From positions 62,001 to 126,000 of the forward strand of contig CANGIT010000001.1 in assembly GCA_947454155.1 (NCBI GenBank): 64,000 bases of DNA, in the 5' to 3' direction. Positions 27,061 to 34,448 of this stretch are shown piece by piece. The DNA is from Chitinophagaceae bacterium (lineage in GTDB: Bacteria > Bacteroidota > Bacteroidia > Chitinophagales > Chitinophagaceae). The notes beneath the pieces are model-generated. The model was not told where the DNA came from, searched no databases, and saw only the letters and a list, made by a program, of their open reading frames with translations. The first letter of the stretch is position 1, and every line of letters begins with the position of its first letter. Made by a program: the position numbers and the translations under genes.

Positions 27061-27190
27061 AAATGCTAGCAGGTTAAGATGCTAATTAGTTAATCCGCTA
27101 ATATGCTCGCTGATGGATGAATTAGCATCCTAATTGGTTAGGAAGCAGCAAATTGATAAATGCTAATTGATTTACAATACTGCTTGTGAT
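27061..27190. repeat. Degenerate GCTAATTAGTTAAT-type repeats after tig
   Basis: Several imperfect copies of a TGCTAATT(AG) word occur in both orientations. The best pair is GATGCTAATT at 27078-27087 with its exact complement AATTAGCATC at 27120-27129, able to form a stem. The sequence lies between the ends of the convergent tig and rng genes and has no ORF of note. Confidence 0.5.
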
Positions 27191-27324
27191 GATAAGCTGG
27201 ATTAAGCCATGATTAGTAGTATTCATCTCTCCAACAATTTTTGCGAACTATACATACTAGCAAGTTAACAAAGCCACAATAGCGTGAGCTGGCAAACTAT
27301 CCAATTTGGGTTATCCTCCGTGTT

Positions 27325-28875
27325 TTACAGCTTTATCTCCTCATCGCTGTCGTCGAAAAATCTGAATTCGGTGAGATGATAATGGTTGTCGGCTACCACT
27401 TTGATTTTTTGTTTGTATTTCCAGCTCCATTTGAGGCGGCGGGAAATCAAACCACTGGTGAGGTAGTTATAAATGATGGGATGCACCACAATCGTGAGTC
27501 CTTTGTGGCGTTGCATGATCAGATAATTGAGATTCTTGGCAATTTCATCTTCGAGAATCAATGTAGAGGCGATGGTGCCTGAGCCATTGCAGCTTGGGCA
27601 AACTTCGCTTGTATTGATATTTGTTTCTGGTCTCATACGCTGACGCGTAATTTGCATCAAACCAAATTTGGTGATGGGAAGCACTGCATGTTTAGCTCTG
27701 TCGGTGCGCATCAATTCTTCCATGGCATCGGCTAATTTCTTTTTATTTTCCATCAGCTTCATATCGATGAAGTCAACAACTATAATGCCACCCAAATCCC
27801 TTAATCGGAGCTGCCTTGCAATTTCTTCTGCAGCTTCCAGATTTGTTTCCAGCGCATTTTGCTCCTGATTGTTACTTACGCTTTTGTAACCACTGTTCAC
27901 ATCAATCACATGAAGCGCTTCAGTATGTTCAATGATCAGATAGGCACCGCTGGGAAGGTTTACTGTTTTGCCAAATGAGGCTTTTACTTGTTTTGTAACG
28001 CCAAGGCTGTCGAAAATAGCAGTACCATTTTGATTATAGAAAGAGAGGATATCTAGTTTGTCGGGAGCAATTCTTTGTAAATAGTTCTTGGTTTCAGCAA
28101 ACAGCTTTTTGTCGTTGATAACAATGCGGTTGAAATCCGGGTTGAGCAGATCGCGCAAGATGCTGTTGGTTTTACCCTGCTCGCTTAAAATGCGGGTGGG
28201 TGCAATTGCGCCACTTAAATTTGCCTGTATGGTTTTCCAAGTTTGCTCAAGACTAAGCAAATCTTCATGAAGTTCGGCCGTATTTTTTCCTTCAGCGGCT
28301 GTTCTTACAATAACGCCAAGATTTTTGGGTTTAACTGCTTCTATAATTTTTTGCAATCTTTTTCTTTCATCCGAAGAATGAATTTTTCGGGAAACAGCCA
28401 CCACATCGTTGAAAGGTGTTACCACCACAAATCTTCCAGGCAGGGAAATCTCGCAAGTCAAGCGAGGACCTTTGGCAGCAATAGGTTCTTTGAGAATCTG
28501 CACCAGCACATTGGGCTTGCCTCCGAGCACGTCGTTGATTTTTCCTGTTTTGACGATTTCGGGTTCAATTTTGAATTTACCAAAATCGGCAGCCTCGCCT
28601 TTGCGCTGCTGCATGGATTGCTGGGTGAATTTTAGAATTGACTTTACATATGGGCTTAAATCAGTGTAATGAAGGAAAGCATCCTTATCAAAACCGACGT
28701 CCACAAATGCAGCATTGAGTCCGGGAATAAGCTTCTTTACTTTTCCAAGATATAAGTCTCCCACTGCGAAACTGGCATCAGCTTTTTCACTGTGCAGTTC
28801 CACCAATTTCTTATCTTCCAGCAAAGCGATTTCCACGCCCCCTGGAATCACGTTAATGATTAACTCCTTGGTCAA
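27325..28875 (-). CDS. rng: Ribonuclease G/E family endoribonuclease
   Basis: A 516-residue protein. An N-terminal S1 RNA-binding domain (DLYLGKVKKLIPGLNAAFVDVGFDKDAFLHY) is followed by the catalytic DNase I-like domain with Asp in HVIDVNSGYK and VVDFIDM. The zinc-link CPSCNGSG sits at about residue 430. It lacks RNase E's long scaffold tail, so RNase G is the closer label. It matures rRNA and cleaves mRNA. The start is TTG (28875), the only good choice upstream of the ELIINV strand. It lies in the Bacteroidota neighbourhood rng/HU/mutY/gldE/gldD. Confidence 0.93.
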   Translation of the reverse strand: MTKELIINVIPGGVEIALLEDKKLVELHSEKADASFAVGDLYLGKVKKLIPGLNAAFVDVGFDKDAFLHYTDLSPYVKSILKFTQQSMQQRKGEAADFGKFKIEPEIVKTGKINDVLGGKPNVLVQILKEPIAAKGPRLTCEISLPGRFVVVTPFNDVVAVSRKIHSSDERKRLQKIIEAVKPKNLGVIVRTAAEGKNTAELHEDLLSLEQTWKTIQANLSGAIAPTRILSEQGKTNSILRDLLNPDFNRIVINDKKLFAETKNYLQRIAPDKLDILSFYNQNGTAIFDSLGVTKQVKASFGKTVNLPSGAYLIIEHTEALHVIDVNSGYKSVSNNQEQNALETNLEAAEEIARQLRLRDLGGIIVVDFIDMKLMENKKKLADAMEELMRTDRAKHAVLPITKFGLMQITRQRMRPETNINTSEVCPSCNGSGTIASTLILEDEIAKNLNYLIMQRHKGLTIVVHPIIYNYLTSGLISRRLKWSWKYKQKIKVVADNHYHLTEFRFFDDSDEEIKL

Positions 28876-28980
28876 AATGAAATACTTTTAAGACCCGTAT
28901 GCATCACGGCAGGATATACAGCGAAAGTTGCCTATAAAAGACAATGCTGTAATTAGAAGTGAAATAAAAGCAACGAAATA

Positions 28981-29042
28981 ATGTAATTCCCTAACCTCAA
29001 AATAAGTAAGGGAACTACATTACATTAATCCTAAGGGATTAA
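28981..29042 (-). terminator. Two tandem hairpins downstream of the COX24 gene
   Basis: On the minus strand, directly after the stop, TTAATCC/GGATTAA encloses a 4-base loop (29025-29042). A second stem follows, ATGTAATTCCCTAAC against GTAAGGGAACTACAT, 13 of 15 positions matching around a 10-base loop. There is no T tract. The position suggests a 3'-end stabiliser or factor-assisted terminator. Confidence 0.45.
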
Positions 29043-29044
29043 GC

Positions 29045-29134
29045 TTATCTCTTTTTATGACGATTCTTTCTTAAACGTTTTTTGCGCTTATGAGTAGCGA
29101 TTTTATGACGTTTTCTTTTTTTACCACAAGGCAT
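29045..29134 (-). CDS. AURKAIP1/COX24-domain ribosomal mini-protein
   Basis: A 29-residue protein too short for the ORF track, starting MPCGKKRKRHKIATHKRKKR. Almost two thirds of the residues are Lys, Arg or His. It matches the AURKAIP1/COX24 domain annotated throughout Bacteroidota, related to mitochondrial ribosomal protein mS38 and the mycobacterial bS22 protein. Binding to rRNA in the small subunit is therefore expected by homology. It follows the TPR gene by 39 bases and is probably cotranscribed with it; paired hairpins follow its stop. Confidence 0.88.
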   Translation of the reverse strand: MPCGKKRKRHKIATHKRKKRLRKNRHKKR

Positions 29135-29173
29135 AACCTAGTCTTTTTTTATGAATAAATAATATATAAATGC

Positions 29174-30022
29174 TTATCGTTTATTGAGACTTCCGATTCT
29201 TTCGTCAATCTCTTTTGTGTAATCAGGATCGTTAACCATTTTCTTAAGTATGTTGTAACATTTGATAGCGTTTGGTTTATCACCTTTGGCTGCATAAGTA
29301 TCAGCTAAAAAGGCCATCGCTTCAATGTTGCCCGGTTCATTAAGGATTACTTTGGTCAACCTGCCGATTGCTTTGTCGTATTGTCCCGAAACGTAACCTC
29401 CAACACCCAGCACCAATTGCGCTTTCATGTTAGAAGAATCTCTTCTCACCACATCAAGCAAACTTAAAATACCTTTCATGGTTTGCTGAGGATCACCGTT
29501 TCTTCCTTTGCCGTAGATATAGCAGCTGGCAAGGTCAATTTTGAGATCATCATTTTCCGGATTCAACGCAATTGCCTTTTCAAAAAGTTGAATGGCTTCA
29601 CTGGATTCCCAATTTAATTTGGCTGCATCTTCCTCTGTTCTCAAGCCACTCAAAAATAATTGGGCAGCGAAGGTGAGGTTTTTTTCCGAATTATCCAACT
29701 TTGCAGCTTCTCCTGAATAAAAAGCGTAGCCTTCAAATTTTTTTAAGCTGTCTTTCCAGAGGTCAGCGGCGGTATGAAGTAACTTGATTTTTTGAGAAAG
29801 TTCTGTGGTGGAGTTCAGGGAGTCGTCAATAAGCTTTAACCTGTTTTTAATGGTGACAGGAACTGCTTGTTCTTTTATAAATGATTGAATGTCAAAGTTT
29901 AGTACTTCTTTTGGGGCGGATGACATTACAGGTTTTGTTTCGGAAATGGTAGGGCCAAAACAGTATAGTAATACAATCAGTAAAATGCCGGAGACGATTA
30001 GAATTCCCTGTTTGAGATTCAC
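29174..30022 (-). CDS. Membrane-anchored tetratricopeptide repeat protein
   Basis: About 282 residues from the GTG at 30022. An N-terminal membrane helix (GILIVSGILLIVLLYCFG) precedes TPR units including AIQLFEKAIALNPENDDLKIDLASCYIYG, AQLVLGVGGYVSGQYDKAIGRLTKVI and EAMAFLADTYAAKGDKPNAIKCYNIL. TPR arrays mediate protein contacts; the partner is unknown. The ORF-track start (TTG 30061) lies inside a promoter element and a terminator stem, so it is rejected. The GTG follows the terminator's T8 run directly. It sits between HU and the COX24 gene. Confidence 0.82.
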   Translation of the reverse strand: MNLKQGILIVSGILLIVLLYCFGPTISETKPVMSSAPKEVLNFDIQSFIKEQAVPVTIKNRLKLIDDSLNSTTELSQKIKLLHTAADLWKDSLKKFEGYAFYSGEAAKLDNSEKNLTFAAQLFLSGLRTEEDAAKLNWESSEAIQLFEKAIALNPENDDLKIDLASCYIYGKGRNGDPQQTMKGILSLLDVVRRDSSNMKAQLVLGVGGYVSGQYDKAIGRLTKVILNEPGNIEAMAFLADTYAAKGDKPNAIKCYNILKKMVNDPDYTKEIDERIGSLNKR

Positions 30023-30055
30023 AAAAAAAACCTGCCGGGTTTTTATAAGGGCAGG
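30023..30055 (-). terminator. Intrinsic terminator of the HU gene, overlapping the TPR promoter
   Basis: On the minus strand CCTGCC and GGCAGG form a GC-rich 6-bp stem followed at once by T8. It lies 16 bases after the HU stop. The T run abuts the GTG of the TPR gene. Confidence 0.7.
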
Positions 30056-30058
30056 AGG

Positions 30059-30066
30059 CAAATGTA
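30059..30066 (-). promoter_or_regulatory. -7 promoter element for the TPR gene
   Basis: Minus strand TACATTTG, exact TAnnTTTG. Its predicted start point, about 6 bases downstream, falls in the left arm of the HU terminator. Confidence 0.5.
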
Positions 30067-30070
30067 CTGA

Positions 30071-30394
30071 TTAATCTTCATTGTCGTCCTTAACATCAGG
30101 CGCTTCTTTGATGTTTGTCGATGTTTTGATTTCATGAACAAACTCTTTAGCCGGTTTGAACGCTGGGATAAAATGCTCTGGAATGGCAACGGAAACATTT
30201 TTTTTAATGTTCCTTCCGATCTTGGCTGCCCTTTTCTTGATGATAAAGCTGCCAAAGCCCCGGATGTAAAGGTTTTCGCCGGATGCCATAGTGGCTTTAA
30301 CTTCTCTAAACATCGTTTCCAGCGTCACCAGTACATCAACTTTCGGAATGCCTGTTTTTTCAGAAATCTTGTTTATCAAGTCTGCTTTTCTCAT
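30071..30394 (-). CDS. HU/IHF family nucleoid DNA-binding protein
   Basis: A 107-residue protein that begins MRKADLINKISEKTGIPKVDVLVTLE and contains the beta-arm signature GSFIIKKRAAKIGRNIKKN and the Pro-bearing tip region. The family length is about 90; here an acidic tail (APDVKDDNED) adds about 12 residues. It forms dimers that bend and compact DNA. It is divergent from mutY, with 105 bases between the starts. Its own intrinsic terminator follows, and the TPR gene lies downstream. HU versus IHF cannot be decided from sequence alone. Confidence 0.93.
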   Translation of the reverse strand: MRKADLINKISEKTGIPKVDVLVTLETMFREVKATMASGENLYIRGFGSFIIKKRAAKIGRNIKKNVSVAIPEHFIPAFKPAKEFVHEIKTSTNIKEAPDVKDDNED

Positions 30395-30464
30395 ATAAAA
30401 AGAATTTGAAAAGTAAATTAGAAAAAATTTTCTAAAAAAACAAAAATAAAATAATGATAATCAA

Positions 30465-30472
30465 TAGGTTTG
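30465..30472 (+). promoter_or_regulatory. -7 promoter element for mutY
   Basis: TAGGTTTG, exact TAnnTTTG, 27 bases before the mutY ATG at 30500. It overlaps the longer ORF-track start at 30470, which is therefore unlikely. Confidence 0.55.
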
Positions 30473-30499
30473 TTTGATAATAGCTTAATCCGGCAAAAA

Positions 30500-31564
30500 A
30501 TGAGCTCCAATCAGTACTTTTTTACTTCAAAACTCATGCATTGGAATGAACATGCCAATCACAGAGACATGCCCTGGAAAGGGGAAAAGGATCCTTATAA
30601 AATATGGCTCAGTGAAGTTATTTTACAGCAAACAAGAGTGGAGCAAGGTTGGGCGTATTACAATCGGTTCATTAAAAAATACCCAAACATTAAAAAACTG
30701 GCTGCGGCAAAAGATACGGATGTTTTTAAACTGTGGGAAGGCTTGGGTTATTATTCCCGTTGCAGAAACTTATTATATACAGCGAGGCTGATTACAGAAA
30801 AAAATAATGGCATTTTTCCGGTTACATATCAAGAGGTCATTAATTTGAAAGGTGTAGGGTCTTATACAGCAGCTGCCATCACCTCTTTTGCTTACAATGC
30901 GCCTCATGCAGTAGTAGATGGCAACGTCTCACGTGTGCTTTCCAGGGTATTCGGAATAGCCACACCCATTGACAGTACAAAAGGGAAAAAAGAATTTGAA
31001 GCAAAGGCTGATGCGTTGCTGGATAAAAAACAACCTGCATTATACAACCAGGCCCTGATGGACCTTGGTGCCACAATTTGCAAACCTCGGTCGCCATTGT
31101 GTGAAGATTGTCCCTTCATGAAAAATTGTAAGGCATTTGTGACTGAATCCCAACACTTGTTTCCCATCAAAGAAAAACAGCTGAAAATAAAAAACAGGCG
31201 GTTGCATTATTTTATTGTGGAAACCAAAGATGGTTATTGGATCAGAAAAAGAATGGAAAACGACATTTGGCAGCAATTGCATGAATTTGTACTGATTGAA
31301 ACGGATATATCTGTTGACTTAAAGTCGCTGAAAAAGACAAAGGCCTTTCAATCTTTGTTTCCTGCCAATCAAGAAATAAATGAAGAGTTTGAAAAAGTAA
31401 CTCAGCAATTGACGCATCAAGCCATCCATGCCAGTTTCTACAAAGTGTTTTTGGATAAATGGCATCCCGGCGCCGATTTTTTCAATGTCAGTATAAAACA
31501 AATGCAGAAGCTGGCGTTCCCTAAATTGCTGGCGGCCTTCATAAAAAATTACTTGCGACCTTAA
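30500..31564 (+). CDS. mutY: A/G-specific adenine DNA glycosylase MutY
   Basis: About 354 residues. The helix-hairpin-helix-GPD core has catalytic Glu in EVILQQTRVEQ, hairpin LKGVGSYTAAAI and catalytic Asp in AVVDGNVSRVL. The 4Fe-4S loop CKPRSPLCEDCPFMKNC has the CX6CX2CX5C spacing. A NUDIX-like C-terminal domain (RRLHYFIVETKDGYWIRKR) recognises 8-oxoG. It removes adenine mispaired with 8-oxoguanine. The ATG at 30500 is chosen over the upstream TTG. It is followed by gldE, as is common in Bacteroidota, although the ssb gene often found between them is absent here. Confidence 0.96.
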   Translation: MSSNQYFFTSKLMHWNEHANHRDMPWKGEKDPYKIWLSEVILQQTRVEQGWAYYNRFIKKYPNIKKLAAAKDTDVFKLWEGLGYYSRCRNLLYTARLITEKNNGIFPVTYQEVINLKGVGSYTAAAITSFAYNAPHAVVDGNVSRVLSRVFGIATPIDSTKGKKEFEAKADALLDKKQPALYNQALMDLGATICKPRSPLCEDCPFMKNCKAFVTESQHLFPIKEKQLKIKNRRLHYFIVETKDGYWIRKRMENDIWQQLHEFVLIETDISVDLKSLKKTKAFQSLFPANQEINEEFEKVTQQLTHQAIHASFYKVFLDKWHPGADFFNVSIKQMQKLAFPKLLAAFIKNYLRP

Positions 31565-31596
31565 CACCGCACCACTAAAAAAATAAAAACTATCTT

Positions 31597-31604
31597 TATT
31601 TTTG
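31597..31604 (+). promoter_or_regulatory. -7 promoter element for gldE-gldD
   Basis: TATTTTTG, exact TAnnTTTG, about 60 bases before the gldE start. The leader holds a perfect 7-bp hairpin, TGGTAAC/GTTACCA (31624-31643), with a 6-base loop. Confidence 0.5.
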
Positions 31605-31665
31605 TTCAGATAAACAGCCGTATTGGTAACCCGACAGTTACCATCGCTAATTTAAATTTTCAATC

Positions 31666-33021
31666 TTGGAGTATCATTCGGCATTAACGTTCAATCATTG
31701 GAGCCTGCTTTTCATTTCTCCCGCAGCTTCTACCATTTTTATTGTCACACTGCTTATTCTTTTTGTTTCTTCTTTCATCATAGCCGGAAGTGAAGTGGCC
31801 TTTTTTTCCTTGTCCACTAGAGATATCAACGTACTGAGAAAAAGAAAAAACCCATCACTGAAAAGAATTGTCTTGCTGATGGAACAGCCCAAAATATTAC
31901 TGGCCTCCATGCTGATTGCCAACAGCTTTGTAAATATTGGCATCATTCTGATTTCAAATATATTGATCGATGGATGGTTCGCATCACCTCAGGGCCACGG
32001 ACTATTCTACTTTATCTTAAAAGTGGGGTCAGTCTCTTTTTTGATTGTTCTTTTTGCAGAGGTGCTTCCCAAAGTATGGGCTACTCACCATAAAATCTGG
32101 TTTGCCTCCACCTTTTCCCTCATCATTGAAATTATCAATACGATTTTTCTGGGCATGAGCAAGAAGTTTGTTCGCTACAGCGATAATATTGAAAAACGCG
32201 GACTGCTTTCCTCATCACCTGCCGAAGATGCCAGTAATCTGGATTACGCCATTGATCTGCTTCCGGAAAATGAAGCAAGTCTAGAGGAAAAACAAATATT
32301 GAAAGGCATCAGAAAATTCAGCGGAACTCATGTGAAACAAGTGATGCGTACACGCTTAGACGTAAGTGGTGTTGATGCTTTACTTAATTTTCATCAGATA
32401 TTGAAAGCTATTGAAGATCTTCATTATTCGCGGATCCCGGTTTATCGCTCCAGTCTAGATGAAATTATTGGCATGCTTCATATCAAAGATTTGTTGCCCC
32501 ATTTGGATAAGCCTGAGGATTTCGACTGGCATCACCTGATCAGAACCCCTTTTTTTGTTCATGAACACAAGCTGATTGAAGACTTGCTGCAAGACTTCAG
32601 AAACAAACGCATTCACTTTGCGATTGTAGTGGATGAATTTGGCGGCACTTCCGGAATCGCCACGCTGGAGGATATCCTGGAGGAAGTGATTGGTGATATC
32701 AAAGATGAGTTTGATGATGAGGAAAACGCCAACAAAAAACTCGATGAAAACAATTTTGTGTTTGAAGGAAAAACGATGATTCAGGATGTTTGCCGAGCCA
32801 TCAAAATGCCGGCAAATACTTTTGATGTGATAAGGGGTGACAGCGATTCATTGGCGGGCCTTGTGCTGGAAATTGCAGGAGAATTTCCTCAGGTGAATGA
32901 AACTATAGAACATGGCCAGTTTATTTTCATTCCTCTTGAAATAAGAAAAAACAGAATTGATAAAGTCAAGCTCACCATCAAACCTTCTGCCTCGCAAGCC
33001 TTAAAAACACAAGAACAATAA
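31666..33021 (+). CDS. gldE: Gliding motility-associated protein GldE (CorC/HlyC-type)
   Basis: A 451-residue protein. The N-terminal DUF21 region has several membrane helices (STIFIVTLLILFVSSFIIAGSEVAFFSLS, ILLASMLIANSFVNIGIILIS). A CBS pair follows (VMRTRLDVSGVDA, IHFAIVVDEFGGTSGIATLEDILEEVIGDI), then a CorC_HlyC C-terminal domain. Next to gldD, this is GldE, which in Flavobacterium supports gliding and T9SS function in an unclear way. The start is TTG; no in-frame ATG exists before the first helix. It probably forms an operon with gldD 36 bases downstream. Confidence 0.92.
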   Translation: MEYHSALTFNHWSLLFISPAASTIFIVTLLILFVSSFIIAGSEVAFFSLSTRDINVLRKRKNPSLKRIVLLMEQPKILLASMLIANSFVNIGIILISNILIDGWFASPQGHGLFYFILKVGSVSFLIVLFAEVLPKVWATHHKIWFASTFSLIIEIINTIFLGMSKKFVRYSDNIEKRGLLSSSPAEDASNLDYAIDLLPENEASLEEKQILKGIRKFSGTHVKQVMRTRLDVSGVDALLNFHQILKAIEDLHYSRIPVYRSSLDEIIGMLHIKDLLPHLDKPEDFDWHHLIRTPFFVHEHKLIEDLLQDFRNKRIHFAIVVDEFGGTSGIATLEDILEEVIGDIKDEFDDEENANKKLDENNFVFEGKTMIQDVCRAIKMPANTFDVIRGDSDSLAGLVLEIAGEFPQVNETIEHGQFIFIPLEIRKNRIDKVKLTIKPSASQALKTQEQ

Positions 33022-33057
33022 TTTCTCCCCGTACATCAATTTGACAATACATCCATC

Positions 33058-33711
33058 ATGAAGCCTGCTTTCTTTCTTTTTTTGCTCTTAGTTGCCTGCT
33101 CTTGTAATTCACCCTACACGAGCAAGAAAAAAGGTTATTTCCATGTCGATTTGCCAGCACATCAATACCAGGCATTCGACAAGTCAACGTTTCCTTATGC
33201 TTTCGAATATCCGGTTTATGGCAACATCATTCAGGACAGTACATATTTTGACAGTACCCCTGAGAATAATTACTGGGTGAATGTGGATTTCCCATCTTTC
33301 AATGCAAGACTATTTTTGAGTTACAAAGAAATCGGTGGCAAAGCGCCTTTTAAAATCAGGCAATCTGATGGCATGTACAAGGATTCATTGGGCATCAACC
33401 AGTTCGATCTGATGGTAAATGACGCCTTCAACCTCACCAATAAGAATGATGTGGTAGCCAACAAAATCAACGACAGCTTGATGCGAACAGCCAATGGAAT
33501 CACAGGTGTTTATTTTAAGGTGGGAGGTAACGCAGCCACCGCCCGCCAATTTTTCCTGAGCGATACGCTGCATCATTTCATCAGAGGGGCATTGTATTTT
33601 GAAGCTACGCCCAATGCCGACTCATTAAGGCCTGTATTGAACTTTTTAAGCAAAGACCTCGACCATCTCATCAATTCATTCCGCTGGAAAAACAAAGCTG
33701 CTGCCAATTGA
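33058..33711 (+). CDS. gldD: Gliding motility lipoprotein GldD
   Basis: A 217-residue lipoprotein: signal peptide with lipobox LVAC (Cys14), then the GldD signature region YFHVDLPAHQYQAFDKSTFPYAFEYPVYG. In Flavobacterium johnsoniae, loss of gldD stops gliding; it is thought to help assemble the GldK-L-M-N/T9SS machinery. It follows gldE by 36 bases, the conserved order. No other gld genes follow here; the next gene, a DUF3109 protein, has its own promoter. The length is as expected. Confidence 0.93.
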   Translation: MKPAFFLFLLLVACSCNSPYTSKKKGYFHVDLPAHQYQAFDKSTFPYAFEYPVYGNIIQDSTYFDSTPENNYWVNVDFPSFNARLFLSYKEIGGKAPFKIRQSDGMYKDSLGINQFDLMVNDAFNLTNKNDVVANKINDSLMRTANGITGVYFKVGGNAATARQFFLSDTLHHFIRGALYFEATPNADSLRPVLNFLSKDLDHLINSFRWKNKAAAN

Positions 33712-33764
33712 AACATTAATTCAATAACATAGCAATTTCAAGTCTATTAATGCCGAATCCCTCG

Positions 33765-33772
33765 TAATTTTG
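33765..33772 (+). promoter_or_regulatory. -7 promoter element for the DUF3109 gene
   Basis: TAATTTTG, exact TAnnTTTG, followed by 4 bases (cggc) and the ATG at 33777. The transcript should be leaderless or nearly so. Confidence 0.6.
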
Positions 33773-33776
33773 CGGC

Positions 33777-34361
33777 ATGATAGCCATAGACCATGTATTA
33801 CTGAGCGACAAAATCTTTAGCGAGCAGTTTGTTTGTGATCTCACCCGGTGCAAGGGTGCCTGCTGTGTGGATGGTGATGCCGGAGCTCCCTTAAACAAAG
33901 AAGAATTGAAAAATATTGATGAGGTGTATGATAAGGTTGTTCCCTATCTTTCGCCGGTAAGCATCAGTGAAATCGAAAAACAAGGCCGTTATGTTTATGA
34001 CAGAGAGTTTGGCTGGGTGACCCCTACCATAAACAACAGCATCTGCGTATATGGCATTGTAGATCAGCAGGGAATTGTGAAATGTGGCATCGAACAGGCT
34101 TATCTCGATGGAAAAGTGAAGTGGAAAAAACCCATCAGTTGCCACCTTTTTCCGGTGATCGTAAAGAAAAGTAAAGATGGCGTTACAGAATATGCCAACT
34201 ATGAACCCAGAGAAGACAATTGCAAAGCCGCTTGTGCATTGGGAAAAAAACTGAAAGTGCCGGTATATCAGTTTTTGAAAGAACCTCTCGTCAGAAAGTT
34301 TGGGGAAGAGTTCTATGAAGCCTTAGACGCAACAGCGCAACATCTTAAAAAAGACAAATAA
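33777..34361 (+). CDS. DUF3109 family protein (Cys-rich, YkgJ-like)
   Basis: A 194-residue cytoplasmic protein with conserved cysteines placed as in DUF3109: FVCDLTRCKGACCVDGDAGAPL near the N-terminus, ISCHLFPV near residue 120 and NCKAACALGKKL near 145. The arrangement resembles YkgJ-type zinc or iron-sulfur binding proteins; the metal and function are unknown. It has a near-leaderless promoter and stands between gldD and the beta-lactamase-like gene. No signal peptide is present. Confidence 0.86.
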   Translation: MIAIDHVLLSDKIFSEQFVCDLTRCKGACCVDGDAGAPLNKEELKNIDEVYDKVVPYLSPVSISEIEKQGRYVYDREFGWVTPTINNSICVYGIVDQQGIVKCGIEQAYLDGKVKWKKPISCHLFPVIVKKSKDGVTEYANYEPREDNCKAACALGKKLKVPVYQFLKEPLVRKFGEEFYEALDATAQHLKKDK

Positions 34362-34448
34362 ATCAACTTTTGATTGTCTGCATCAATTCTATTTCAAGCA
34401 GACCAACAAAAAATCACACTTATTTCATAAAAAACAAATCATCATCCT

